NCBI RefSeq assembly: GCF_900112375.1
Contig: NZ_FOLS01000016.1
Location: forward strand, 1 to 64,000
Length of the DNA stretch: 64,000 nucleotides
Direction of reading: 5' to 3'
DNA from: Pseudomonas citronellolis
GTDB taxonomy: Bacteria; Pseudomonadota; Gammaproteobacteria; Pseudomonadales; Pseudomonadaceae
Of this stretch, positions 1 through 6,924 are shown one piece after another. Positions within the stretch are counted from its first letter, which is position 1. Every line of letters begins with the position of its first letter. The notes beneath the pieces are model-generated. The model saw only the letters and a program-made list of their open reading frames with translations, was not told the DNA's origin and did no database searches. Both the position numbers and the translations under genes were made by a program.

Positions 1-1
1 C

Positions 2-325
2 GGCGCGAACCTCGACGGCGCGAACCTCGACGGCGTGGCATCGCTGTGGGGTTGCACCGGCAACCGCGCCGAGGTCAAGGCAATCCAGGCCGACACCTGG
101 GACGTGACCTACACCGCCACCCACATGCAGATCGGCTGTCAGTTCCACACCCTCGCCGAGTGGTGGGCCTTCGGCGACGACGAGATCGCGCGCATGGACT
201 CGCAGGCCTTGGCCTGGTGGAAGGTCTGGAAGCCGATCATCCAGAAGATCGTCGAGACCTCTCCCGCCGTCCCCGGTGTCGAGAAGCCGGCCGAGACCGA
301 AGCCGCGCAGGAGGAACAGCAGTGA
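2..325 (+). CDS. Pentapeptide-repeat protein, C-terminal end (5' truncated by window)
   Basis: The frame is open from base 2 and the true start lies before the window. The first residues read GANLDGANLDG, two perfect copies of a 15-bp unit encoding a GANLD pentapeptide, which is the A(N/D)LxG signature of the pentapeptide-repeat beta-helix. The rest (about 95 residues, Trp-rich, then an acidic Glu/Ala tail) is a non-repeat C-terminal domain that I do not recognise. In phage early operons such proteins usually have no known role; some family members (Qnr, McbG) mimic DNA and protect gyrase, but nothing here shows that. The stop overlaps the next GTG start by 4 bases. Confidence 0.75.
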   Translation, partial: GANLDGANLDGVASLWGCTGNRAEVKAIQADTWDVTYTATHMQIGCQFHTLAEWWAFGDDEIARMDSQALAWWKVWKPIIQKIVETSPAVPGVEKPAETEAAQEEQQ

Positions 326-561
326 GCGAGAAACCGAAGCTGTCCCGTCCCCAGGAGACGGTGCTGAAGGCCCTGCAGAACGGCGCCTCCGTCAGCTATA
401 GCGAAATCGCCGCCGCGGGTGGCAACGGACGCACGGCCAGCAGCCTGGTATCCAAAGGCCTGCTGATCGAGCGCTCCACCAACAGCGGCCGTACCTGGCG
501 CATCAGCGCCGCCGGTAGAAAGGCTATCGGCCAGGTGAAGGCCGACGGGCTGGGAGCATAG
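322..561 (+). CDS. Small winged-helix-like prophage protein
   Basis: A 79-residue protein. The GTG start at 322 overlaps the upstream TGA (GTGA) and has a GAGGAA ribosome site 6-11 bases before it. The sequence (SRPQETVLKALQNG..., SLVSKGLLI, RTWRISAAGRKAI) has the helix-turn-helix-wing layout of a small MarR/DUF-type winged helix: a helical start, a 'sLvskGLl' recognition helix, then a beta-wing with TWRIS. It is probably a DNA-binding accessory protein, inferred from pattern only. It is tightly coupled to the pentapeptide gene and lies 2 bases before rdgC, so the three are co-translated. Confidence 0.6.
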   Translation: MSEKPKLSRPQETVLKALQNGASVSYSEIAAAGGNGRTASSLVSKGLLIERSTNSGRTWRISAAGRKAIGQVKADGLGA

Positions 562-563
562 TC

Positions 564-1715
564 ATGTTGAAGAACCTGATGATTTACCGCGTCTCGGATC
601 CCGAGCACGTCGACCTGCTGCACGACAGCGACGCCCTGGGCGAGAAGCTGAAGAGCGTCCTGGCCCACGAGCCGACCGGCAGCCAATGGCGTTGCCTGGG
701 CTTCGATCTCCCGGCGCCGACGATCAACGACCACCTGGTTTGGGACGGTGCCAACGGCAACACGCTGTTCTCCCTCTACGTGCATGAGCGCCAGCTGCCG
801 GGCGCCACCATCCGCGAGCACATCGCCGCCAAAGTGCGCACGATCGAGGAGCGCGAGCAGCGGAAGTGCTACCGGAAGGAGATCGCGCAGATCCGCGACG
901 AGGTCGAGGCCGAGCTGCTGCCCCGGGCGTTCATCAAGCACCGCGTGGTGAACATGATCGCCCTGGACAACCTGCTGCTGATCGACAGCAGCAACGCCAA
1001 GCTGGCCGAGGATGCCCTCGACACCCTGCGTCGCGCCATGGGCAGCCTGGCCGTGCGCCCGCTCACCTTCAAGATCCCGGCCGACACCTGGCTGACCAGC
1101 CTCGCCAAGTCTGACGACATGGGCAGCCTGAAGCGTGGCTACGCCGCCAAGCTGATGGACCGCGAAAAGTCGCAGGTGTCGTTCAAGGACATCGACCTCA
1201 GCGGTGACGAACCCCAAGAGTACCTGGAGTACGGCTTCAACGTCGTCGAGATGAGTGCCAGCCTGTTCGACGAGGGTGACGAGCTCATGCGCTTCAAGGT
1301 GACCAACCAACTCATCTTCAAGGGCCTGAAGTTCAGCGACGTCGCCCTGGGCGAGAGCCATCGCGACACCGATGGCGATCCAGCTGCAATCCTCGACGCC
1401 AACCTGCTGCTGGTCACCTCCGCGGTGAAGAAGCTGGTGGACACCCTGACCGACCAGTTGGGCGCCGAGGAAGTGGAGATCCGCGGCGGCGTAGCCAGTG
1501 CGGTGAAGAAGCTGACCGATGCCGCCGACAAGCACGGCGGCAGCCTGTCCATCAACGGGCAGGAGGTCTACCGCTCGCCGGAGCTGAGCAAGGCCGACCG
1601 GCGTCGCCTCATCGACGACGAGGCCAACGGGCTCGAAGACTCTCTGCCGGCCGGTGATGAGGAGGACGAGTTCGAGACGGCACGGAATGCGATGAGCGAG
1701 GACGACGACCTGTGA
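564..1715 (+). CDS. rdgC: RdgC-like recombination-associated protein (phage type)
   Basis: A 383-residue protein beginning MLKNLMIYRV, the typical RdgC N-terminus. RdgC forms a ring around double-stranded DNA and limits RecA access; phage copies probably modulate recombination of replicating phage DNA. The collinear pattern is clear: an N-terminal WRCLGFD-type segment, long central helices around IEEREQRKCYRKEIAQIRDEV, then a C-terminal domain. It is about 75 residues longer than the usual chromosomal RdgC (about 305), and the extra length is an acidic tail (EEDEFETARNAMSEDDDL). The stop overlaps the next GTG (GTGA). The family call is firm; the role in this element is inferred. Confidence 0.8.
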   Translation: MLKNLMIYRVSDPEHVDLLHDSDALGEKLKSVLAHEPTGSQWRCLGFDLPAPTINDHLVWDGANGNTLFSLYVHERQLPGATIREHIAAKVRTIEEREQRKCYRKEIAQIRDEVEAELLPRAFIKHRVVNMIALDNLLLIDSSNAKLAEDALDTLRRAMGSLAVRPLTFKIPADTWLTSLAKSDDMGSLKRGYAAKLMDREKSQVSFKDIDLSGDEPQEYLEYGFNVVEMSASLFDEGDELMRFKVTNQLIFKGLKFSDVALGESHRDTDGDPAAILDANLLLVTSAVKKLVDTLTDQLGAEEVEIRGGVASAVKKLTDAADKHGGSLSINGQEVYRSPELSKADRRRLIDDEANGLEDSLPAGDEEDEFETARNAMSEDDDL

Positions 1716-2230
1716 ATGTCAACGAAGTGGTGATCATTGTGGAAAAAGACGTGGAACGCCCCGGCCGCCGTCGGCGCCCTCGCATCGACATGGAGTCGGA
1801 GAATGTCCAGAAGCTGCAGGGCATGGAGATCGGCGACAGCTTCTTCCTGGCCGGCGTCGAGAAGAAGGACGCCCGCCCGCTGGTCGACCTGGGCAAGAAG
1901 ATCGACGTGTACCTCGATGCACGCCGGGTCGACCTGGACACCATCTACCAGCAGGCCGGTGTCAGGGTGTGGCGTGTCGAGCAAGACGAGGTTCGCACCC
2001 GTCGCGTAGCGGGTACTTCGAGCACCCAGCCGGACCTCAAGATCGACAAGGGCTCGGCCGGCAGCCAGGGCGATGATGACGACATCGATACCGTCCGCTA
2101 CTGGCACCACGCCGAGTCAGGCTGCGTGGGCAGGTGCGAGCCCGGTGAGCCGTTCCCTGACGAACCGCTGGCAGAGCCGATCAGCGAGGCCGATTACATC
2201 CGGCTCTCGGCGGAATACGACGACCTGTGA
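1712..2230 (+). CDS. Hypothetical prophage protein
   Basis: A 172-residue protein with a GTG start at 1712 overlapping the rdgC stop by 4 bases. The N-terminus is short and hydrophobic, followed by a basic RPGRRRRPRIDME patch. A folded stretch of about 60 residues follows (MEIGDSFFLAGVEKKDARPLVDLGKKIDVYLDARRVDLDTIYQQAGVRVWRVE) and looks like a small alpha/beta DNA-associated domain. The C-terminal half is acidic and low in complexity. I do not recognise a family. Its close coupling to rdgC suggests a partner in the same DNA-metabolism module. Confidence 0.55.
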   Translation: MNVNEVVIIVEKDVERPGRRRRPRIDMESENVQKLQGMEIGDSFFLAGVEKKDARPLVDLGKKIDVYLDARRVDLDTIYQQAGVRVWRVEQDEVRTRRVAGTSSTQPDLKIDKGSAGSQGDDDDIDTVRYWHHAESGCVGRCEPGEPFPDEPLAEPISEADYIRLSAEYDDL

Positions 2231-2238
2231 ATCAACTT

Positions 2239-2262
2239 TTTGTGCAGAAGGCACAAAGGAAG
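2239..2262 (+). promoter_or_regulatory. 7-5-7 inverted repeat abutting a ribosome binding site
   Basis: TTTGTGC (2239-2245) and GCACAAA (2251-2257) form a perfect inverted repeat with a 5-base loop. The right arm runs into the AAAGGAAG ribosome site (2255-2262) for the ATG at 2269. As DNA it could be a dimer operator; as RNA the hairpin would partly hide the ribosome site. Both readings are inference. Confidence 0.35.
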
Positions 2263-2268
2263 CCCGAA

Positions 2269-2796
2269 ATGACCAATGCGAACCTATCACTGGAAGCACG
2301 GTTTCACGCCGGCCAGATCGACACCGACACGGCCATCGCGCTGCTTGCCCACAGTCCCGCGGTCCAGGCCGCCCTGCGGCAATTCTGGCCGGAGGACGTA
2401 ACGCCCAAGATGGCTACGGGCGCGCTGAGAGAGATGCTGCACTACGGCCGCATGCTGCAAGCGCTGATCCACGGTCTCAACCGTGCCGCCGGCTGGTGGA
2501 GTGACTTGGAGACCGGCGAGCCGAAGGAACGCAACGACGGCGAGCTGTGCATGTTGATCGTCACCGAGATCAGCGAAGGCTTCGAGGGTGTCCGCAAGAA
2601 CCTGACGGACGACAAGCTGGGCCACCGGAAGATGTTCGAGGTGGAACTCGGCGACGCCATGATCCGCGAACTCGACGTGGGGGGCGGTCGCGGGTTCGAT
2701 CTGTTCGCCGCCCTGTTCGAGAAGCTGGCCTACAACCAGTGCCGCAGCGATCACAAGCGCGAGGCTCGCTTGGCGCCCAACGGCAAGAAGATCTGA
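2269..2796 (+). CDS. MazG-like all-alpha nucleotide pyrophosphohydrolase
   Basis: A 175-residue protein. I chose the ATG at 2269, not the upstream GTG at 2227, because AAAGGAAG lies 7-14 bases before it. Residues about 95-135 carry the all-alpha NTP-PPase signature: E100-x2-E103 (VTEISEGFEGVR) and, after a spacer, E126-x2-D129 (EVELGDAMIREL), which would bind Mg2+ and hydrolyse NTP or dNTP to NMP plus PPi. Phage MazG proteins adjust nucleotide or (p)ppGpp pools during infection. The N-terminal 80 residues are helical and not recognised. The neighbours are RdgC and ParB-like genes. Confidence 0.65.
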   Translation: MTNANLSLEARFHAGQIDTDTAIALLAHSPAVQAALRQFWPEDVTPKMATGALREMLHYGRMLQALIHGLNRAAGWWSDLETGEPKERNDGELCMLIVTEISEGFEGVRKNLTDDKLGHRKMFEVELGDAMIRELDVGGGRGFDLFAALFEKLAYNQCRSDHKREARLAPNGKKI

Positions 2797-2806
2797 GGGC
2801 CAGGCC

Positions 2807-3451
2807 ATGAAGCTCAATGATGCCCACCTGTGGAACCTGCTGCGGTTCCGCCGGAGCAACAACGCCTCGATGTCGAACTCCGACGCAGTCGACGACTTGG
2901 TTCGTCTCGGCCTGCTCGATCGTCATCAGGCCACGCTGCCTCTCGGCACAGCGATAGGTAACGCCATCGTGGCCAAGGCCAACGAGATCCTACTGGCGGT
3001 GCAGAACGGCACGACGCGTATTGACGAGCACGGCTGGTTCACCGGCGGCAGTGTCACCGTTCACTGCGATTCCGTCTCGCTAAGTGGCACCACCGAGATG
3101 CAGGAGGCCGCCCAGCGGGCAATCCGTGACGCCGTCAACCGTGGAGTCCTGCACGGCCCGCTGCGTGCCGGTGAGACCGTCTTCCCCGACGTGAAGGCCG
3201 GCGAAGTCTGGTACGCCCGTTTCTCCGGAGGCTTGTCAGGCTCCAACGCCCTGCACCTGATTCGCTTGACCGAGGTCACCGACACACGCGTGTCGTATCA
3301 GTCCTGGGACGACTGGCGGGCCTATCAAGACCTCCAGCGGGCCATGCAACCAAACCGTCCGTACCCATACGAAGCACCGCCCCCGGTAGCCCACTACCTG
3401 CGGCGCGCCGTGACGTTCGTGGAACGCCTGGAACTGCCCAATGGCGACTGA
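2807..3451 (+). CDS. Hypothetical prophage protein
   Basis: A 214-residue protein with an ATG start and the sequence GAGGGCCAGGCC ahead of it. No family is recognised. It has a helical N-terminus, a beta-rich middle (GGSVTVHCDSVSLSGTTEMQ) and a segment beginning VFPDVKAGEVWYARFSG, resembling small beta-barrel domains seen in phage accessory proteins. The C-terminus ends at 3451 and overlaps the next ATG (3441) by 11 bases, so the two are probably translationally coupled. Confidence 0.55.
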   Translation: MKLNDAHLWNLLRFRRSNNASMSNSDAVDDLVRLGLLDRHQATLPLGTAIGNAIVAKANEILLAVQNGTTRIDEHGWFTGGSVTVHCDSVSLSGTTEMQEAAQRAIRDAVNRGVLHGPLRAGETVFPDVKAGEVWYARFSGGLSGSNALHLIRLTEVTDTRVSYQSWDDWRAYQDLQRAMQPNRPYPYEAPPPVAHYLRRAVTFVERLELPNGD

Positions 3452-3641
3452 GCGCATCAGCATCCGTGACCGCGGCCCTGGCCTGCTCGACATCATCGTC
3501 AACGACCAACGTAGCGGCCAGGTCGTCAAGACCGAGCACGGCTGGCAGCAGACCTCACTGGACGGCGCCCCTGTCGGCCAACCGAACCCGGTGAAGGCCT
3601 ACGCCATCCTCGACACCCTGGAACGAATCAAGAACGCCTGA
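3441..3641 (+). CDS. Small hypothetical prophage protein
   Basis: A 66-residue protein whose ATG lies inside the end of the previous gene. The sequence starts MATERISIRDRGPG and contains a beta-hairpin-like run (LLDIIVNDQRSGQVVKTEHG) followed by a C-terminal helix. No family is recognised. It is retained because its frame fits the tight overlapping layout and it is followed 15 bases later by the ParB-like gene. Confidence 0.5.
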   Translation: MATERISIRDRGPGLLDIIVNDQRSGQVVKTEHGWQQTSLDGAPVGQPNPVKAYAILDTLERIKNA

Positions 3642-3656
3642 ACCCTGGAGCCCATC

Positions 3657-4649
3657 ATGGCCGAGAAACATTCCTTCAAGAGCCTTCGCCGCAGCGGCAA
3701 GGCGAAGTCCCGCGACCTCTACCGCTTCCGCTACAGCGACCTCGTCATCGTCGACGGACAGAGCGGTCGCGACACCACCACCCAGCGCTACCGTGACAGC
3801 CTGCCCGAGATCGTCGCTTTCATGCGCAAGGGCGGCAAGGTCCCGCCGTTGGAGGTCAACGTCAACCCGGATACCGGCGCCGTCGAGATCGTCCAAGGCC
3901 ACCGCCGCCACTACGGCTACGGCGTGACCATTCCCGAGAAGCAGGCTGAGCTGCGTGGCCTGCTGCGTGATGACATGGACGAGGCGTCTCGGCAGAAGCT
4001 GCTGGAGAAGATCGACGACCTGGAGTACGTCGACTGCGTGCCCAGTGAGGGCAACGACCTGGCCCGGTGCATCCGCATCACCACCGGCAACGAAGGCCTC
4101 GCCATGTCCGAGGTCGAGGTTGCTCACAACTACGGACGCCTAGAGAGCGAGTTCGGCCTGGATGCGGCGCAGATCGCCGATGCCATCGGCAAACCGCTGA
4201 AGCACGTCAAGATGCACCTGGCCCTCCACCACGCGAACCACGACGTGCAGCAAGCTGTCGAGGAGGGCCGTATCGCCCTGACCGAGGCCGTCGAACTACT
4301 GGCCAAGCACGGCAGCAAGACCGGCGAGGTGATCGCCGCTGAGCACGCGAAGGCCGTGAAGAACGGTAAGGCCAAGGTGACCAAGGGCACCATGCGTGGC
4401 ATCACCATCCCGCGGCGCCTGCTCGACGCTGGTGCTGCAGCTGTCACCGCGGTGCGCGGCTCTCTGTCGGACGACGCCATCAAAGCCATCGCCAGCTATC
4501 GGGAGACCGGCAGCGACTGCGTGGTCGGGCTTCAGGCTTCCGTGCTGCACGACCTGGTGGACGTTTCCAACCTGATCGCAGAGGCCCGTGAGAAGGCACA
4601 GGAGCGTCAGGCGAAGAACACTCCGCCGGAAGAAGATCATGGCCTGTGA
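3657..4649 (+). CDS. ParB/KorB-like partition or DNA-binding protein
   Basis: A 330-residue protein. The ParB N-terminal domain is at residues about 25-100, with the box-II-like motif GHRRHYG (81-87), the CTP-binding signature of the family. A KorB/ParB helix-turn-helix follows at about 165-190 (LDAAQIADAIGKPLKHVKMHL), then the usual 'v..g.i.lteAveLl' helix. No ParA-type ATPase is visible next to it, so plasmid-style partition cannot be claimed. Such orphan phage ParBs may bind parS-like sites and regulate transcription or DNA packing. The ATCAAC-N5-GTTGAT palindromes downstream (5381-7845) are natural candidate sites. The next gene's ATG overlaps the last 11 bases. Confidence 0.75.
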   Translation: MAEKHSFKSLRRSGKAKSRDLYRFRYSDLVIVDGQSGRDTTTQRYRDSLPEIVAFMRKGGKVPPLEVNVNPDTGAVEIVQGHRRHYGYGVTIPEKQAELRGLLRDDMDEASRQKLLEKIDDLEYVDCVPSEGNDLARCIRITTGNEGLAMSEVEVAHNYGRLESEFGLDAAQIADAIGKPLKHVKMHLALHHANHDVQQAVEEGRIALTEAVELLAKHGSKTGEVIAAEHAKAVKNGKAKVTKGTMRGITIPRRLLDAGAAAVTAVRGSLSDDAIKAIASYRETGSDCVVGLQASVLHDLVDVSNLIAEAREKAQERQAKNTPPEEDHGL

Positions 4650-5337
4650 ATACTGCGCGGGGCTCGCGGTTGTCGGCGGAAGCCTCCCCGACCGCAGTCG
4701 CCGTGCAAGTCCCTGCCAATACTGCGACGAGGCGGACTCACCGATGACGGCTTACTGGATGTCCGAGGTCATGTGGCCTGTCCCGTTCGATCCGAGGCAC
4801 ACCGCCTTCACCCACTGGATCGAGCCCGAGCTGCAAGGCACCCGCGTGATCGCGGTGCTGCTTGAGGGGAAGGAGCACAACTGGGTGGGTTGGCACAGCA
4901 AGCACAAGCTGCTGCCGCCCGACAGCGTCACTACGGACCTTCGCGAACAGCTTTGCGAGCTTCACCGGATCCTGGCATTCAACGGCGAGCGCGATTGGAT
5001 GCTCGGTGCTGCCTTCGACGGCGTGCTGCTCGACGGCGTGCTGACGCTGGTCCACGCCCTCCCCTTGGTGCCACTGCTCGATGGCCAGGATTCATCGCCG
5101 CATTCCGTTCGGAGGCTGGAGCTGGAGGAGGCGTTTGGTGAGGGCCTGCAGCGGTCCCCTACCCTCCGCCTGGTGCCCAAGGTTCGGCTGAACACCGGGG
5201 CCAGGATCACCAGCTCGCTACTCAGCGAGGCCTGCCGGACGTTCGACACCTCGGCGGTGATCCTGAAGGACGCCGATGCTCGCTGGACCAAGGGGCCGAG
5301 CATCGCCTGGCAGCGCTACGACGACAACGACCTGTAG
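4639..5337 (+). CDS. Hypothetical protein with N-terminal paired CxxC motifs
   Basis: A 232-residue protein. I chose the ATG at 4639, 8 bases after GGAAGAAG, instead of an upstream start inside parB. The N-terminus has CEYC (C3, C6) and CQYC (C26, C29), a likely zinc ribbon. The middle has an arrangement (FDGVLLDGVLTLVHALPL, then SVRRLELEEAF) that loosely recalls motifs III/IIIa of covalent nucleotidyltransferases such as DNA or RNA ligases, but no convincing KxDG nucleophile motif is present. I therefore leave the function open. It is the last gene before the csrA promoter region. Confidence 0.55.
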   Translation: MACEYCAGLAVVGGSLPDRSRRASPCQYCDEADSPMTAYWMSEVMWPVPFDPRHTAFTHWIEPELQGTRVIAVLLEGKEHNWVGWHSKHKLLPPDSVTTDLREQLCELHRILAFNGERDWMLGAAFDGVLLDGVLTLVHALPLVPLLDGQDSSPHSVRRLELEEAFGEGLQRSPTLRLVPKVRLNTGARITSSLLSEACRTFDTSAVILKDADARWTKGPSIAWQRYDDNDL

Positions 5338-5343
5338 AAATAT

Positions 5344-5372
5344 TTGACACCCAATACGAGTGCTATTAATCT
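5344..5372 (+). promoter_or_regulatory. Candidate sigma-70 promoter upstream of phage csrA
   Basis: A perfect TTGACA at 5344-5349 is followed 17 bases later by TAATCT (5367-5372), or at shorter spacing by TATTAAT. This 90-base AT-rich gap is the only sizeable one in the first 8.7 kb, so an internal promoter here is plausible. Confidence 0.5.
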
Positions 5373-5380
5373 CAACAACG

Positions 5381-5399
5381 AATCAACTTTATGTTGATT
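5381..5399. promoter_or_regulatory. Palindrome AATCAAC-N5-GTTGATT (site 1)
   Basis: A perfect 7-base inverted repeat with spacer TTTAT, lying between the putative csrA promoter and the csrA ribosome site. The same core (ATCAAC-N5-GTTGA) recurs at 6457 and 7827, and a half-site (GAATCAAC) lies at 2229-2236. It is probably a dimer operator or ParB-type site. Confidence 0.5.
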
Positions 5400-5427
5400 A
5401 AACCATCCACCGAACGGAGTCACAGAC

Positions 5428-5607
5428 ATGCTGATCCTTACCCGCCGTACCGGCGAAACCATCCACATCGGCGACGACATCGTCATCACTGTCCTCGGCC
5501 AGCAAAGCGGCCAGGTGCGTATCGGCGTCAGTGCGCCGAAGGCAGTGCCGGTCCACCGCCAGGAGGTGCTTCGCCGCATCCAGGCCGGCGAGGAGGTGAA
5601 GTCGTGA
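5428..5607 (+). CDS. csrA: CsrA/RsmA-family translational regulator (prophage copy)
   Basis: A 59-residue protein. The N-terminus [17 protein letters not shown] is the CsrA/RsmA signature, followed by VTVLG-like and [19 protein letters not shown] segments. R44 of the RNA-binding VHR motif is present. The protein forms an intertwined dimer that binds GGA motifs in mRNA leaders. The ATG has GGAG 9-12 bases upstream, itself a GGA that could serve autoregulation. Pseudomonas chromosomes carry their own rsmA; this one sits in a phage-type operon and has a different C-terminus ([11 protein letters not shown]). Mobile-element homologues such as plasmid RsmQ are known to reshape host translation. The stop overlaps the next GTG by 4 bases. 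Confidence 0.9.
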   Translation: MLILTRRTGETIHIGDDIVITVLGQQSGQVRIGVSAPKAVPVHRQEVLRRIQAGEEVKS

Positions 5608-5876
5608 ACGGCTCGCTGATCGTCGCCCTTCAAACCATCGCCGACTTCCCGTGCGCGGCGCAGGACGATATGCCGGCAGCGAACATGCGGAAGATCGCCC
5701 GGGATGTGCTGGACGCCAGCGGTTGGAGGGCCTGGGTGTGCAGCCACTTCCACCAGGACAACCCGAACCGCCAAGTCATCGCCTCCGGCCAGGCAGATAC
5801 GCCGGAAGGCGCCTGCGCCGCGGCGATGCGGGAGTACCGGGCAAAGCATCCGAGCGAGGACATCGACCATGGCTAA
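5604..5876 (+). CDS. Small hypothetical prophage protein
   Basis: A 90-residue protein. The GTG at 5604 overlaps the csrA stop (GTGA) and GAGGAGGTG lies just before it, so it is coupled to csrA. The sequence [16 protein letters not shown]... followed by [14 protein letters not shown] and [15 protein letters not shown] resembles short phage proteins of unknown function with a double-stranded-RNA-binding-like beta-helix ending. No family is claimed. Its stop region overlaps the next ATG at 5869. Confidence 0.55.
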   Translation: MNGSLIVALQTIADFPCAAQDDMPAANMRKIARDVLDASGWRAWVCSHFHQDNPNRQVIASGQADTPEGACAAAMREYRAKHPSEDIDHG

Positions 5877-6093
5877 GAACCCCGTGTCCGATGAGCTGTT
5901 CCCGCGCCACATCAGAGCGCTTGCTCGCGCTGTCGAGGAAGCCGAAGCCTGGCGTGGCTCGATGGTCGGCAACCCTAACCCCGGCCCTCTTGAAGCGTTC
6001 GACAAGTTCATCAAGGAGGCCAAGCAGGCTATGCGGATCGTTCGCGAACTGGGCCGGCAGCATGCCGCAGTTCGCCGGCACCGCACTTGGTGA
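5869..6093 (+). CDS. Small hypothetical prophage protein
   Basis: A 74-residue protein that starts inside the end of the previous gene (ATG at 5869, preceded by CGAGGA). It is largely alpha-helical (HIRALARAVEEAEAWRGS, then a second helix LEAFDKFIKEAKQAMRIVREL), consistent with a helical-hairpin dimer. No family is recognised. Confidence 0.5.
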   Translation: MAKNPVSDELFPRHIRALARAVEEAEAWRGSMVGNPNPGPLEAFDKFIKEAKQAMRIVRELGRQHAAVRRHRTW

Positions 6094-6100
6094 GCCCGCC

Positions 6101-6265
6101 ATGCAGCTCGAAATCCCAGCGCGGCAGTGGCGTGACCAAACCGAATCGCTGATCGATTGGCGAGCCTACTGCAGGTTCAACGACAACCCGGACACCCACG
6201 CAGGCGTTGGCGCCTACACCCCAAGCACCAAACGGGGGATCCCGATGAGGAGGAAGCGGAAGTGA
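6101..6265 (+). CDS. Very small hypothetical prophage protein
   Basis: A 54-residue protein, ATG at 6101, frame ending at 6265 with a basic tail (MRRKRK). Its coding potential rests only on its place between tightly packed genes and its GTGA-type overlap with the next gene at 6262. No family is recognised. Confidence 0.4.
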   Translation: MQLEIPARQWRDQTESLIDWRAYCRFNDNPDTHAGVGAYTPSTKRGIPMRRKRK

Positions 6266-6492
6266 ACTACCGGAACACCGATGCCGTATTTCACACGGAG
6301 CGGTCGCTCAACGACAGCTGCAACCCGGAGCACCGTCGCCCCGGCATCCTCGCCATCGTGAAGCGGTTGCAGACGGAGAACCCCACCTGGTCGCTGGAAC
6401 GCTGTACGGCCAGGGCCAAGACCATCTGGCACCAAGAGGCTTCCGCTCGCCTGGAGAATCAACAAAAGGTTGATCAAGGAGACGAATCGTGA
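6262..6492 (+). CDS. Small hypothetical prophage protein
   Basis: A 76-residue protein, GTG start at 6262 with AGGAGGAAG immediately upstream. It contains PGILAIVKRLQTENPTWSLERCTARAKTIWHQEA, a helical segment like those in small phage helix-hairpin proteins. The last codons contain palindrome site 2 (6457-6475), encoding ENQQKVDQ, so this regulatory site lies inside coding sequence. Confidence 0.5.
   Translation: MNYRNTDAVFHTERSLNDSCNPEHRRPGILAIVKRLQTENPTWSLERCTARAKTIWHQEASARLENQQKVDQGDES
6457..6475. promoter_or_regulatory. Palindrome AATCAAC-N5-GTTGATC (site 2)
   Basis: ATCAAC and GTTGAT arms around spacer AAAAG. The site lies just before the AAGGAG ribosome site for the gene starting at 6489. 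It shares the GAATCAAC octamer with site 1 and with the half-site at 2229. Confidence 0.5.
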
Positions 6493-6719
6493 CTCGCAAC
6501 GACCTGATTACCCCCGAAGGCGCGCTTCGGGTGAAGAACCGTCCCGGCGTGCTGGTAGCCCGTGATGCGCGCCGAGCGCTCGTAATGGAGACCGTCGCCC
6601 GGCGACTCGACGTGCTCGTCATCGGTGACGAATTCATCTTCGAGTCGGAGATGCAGCACAAGGGGTTCAACCGGCAGGTCGAGGAGACCTTGAGCTTGGA
6701 GGGGGTGCGCCATGGCTGA
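6489..6719 (+). CDS. Small hypothetical prophage protein
   Basis: A 76-residue protein with a GTG start (AAGGAG 9-14 bases upstream) overlapping the previous stop. The sequence has a short helical start and a strand-rich core (RRLDVLVIGDEFIFESEM). The final GGGGGTGCGCC precedes the next ATG at 6712, which overlaps it. No family is recognised. Confidence 0.5.
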   Translation: MTRNDLITPEGALRVKNRPGVLVARDARRALVMETVARRLDVLVIGDEFIFESEMQHKGFNRQVEETLSLEGVRHG

Positions 6720-6924
6720 GCCCACCCTGAAGCAGATCCAGCAGGCCAAAGCAGCAGCGCAGACCGACATCGCGAACTACATCAGTGCACGCCTTGCTCG
6801 CCTGGCCAAAGAGAGCGGCGTACAGCCCCGAGGGCTGTCCGTGAGCATGATCAGCCACGGTTCGCATGGACGTTGCGATGGCCTGCTGATCACCGACGTG
6901 TCGATCGCCATGGGAGGCATCTGA
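6712..6924 (+). CDS. Small hypothetical prophage protein
   Basis: A 70-residue protein. A Gln/Ala-rich N-terminal helix (LKQIQQAKAAAQTDIANYISARLARLA) is followed by a beta-hairpin (GLSVSMISHG...LLITDVSIAMG). This helix-plus-hairpin layout is common among phage accessory proteins of unknown role. The stop overlaps the next ATG (TGATG). Confidence 0.5.
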   Translation: MAEPTLKQIQQAKAAAQTDIANYISARLARLAKESGVQPRGLSVSMISHGSHGRCDGLLITDVSIAMGGI

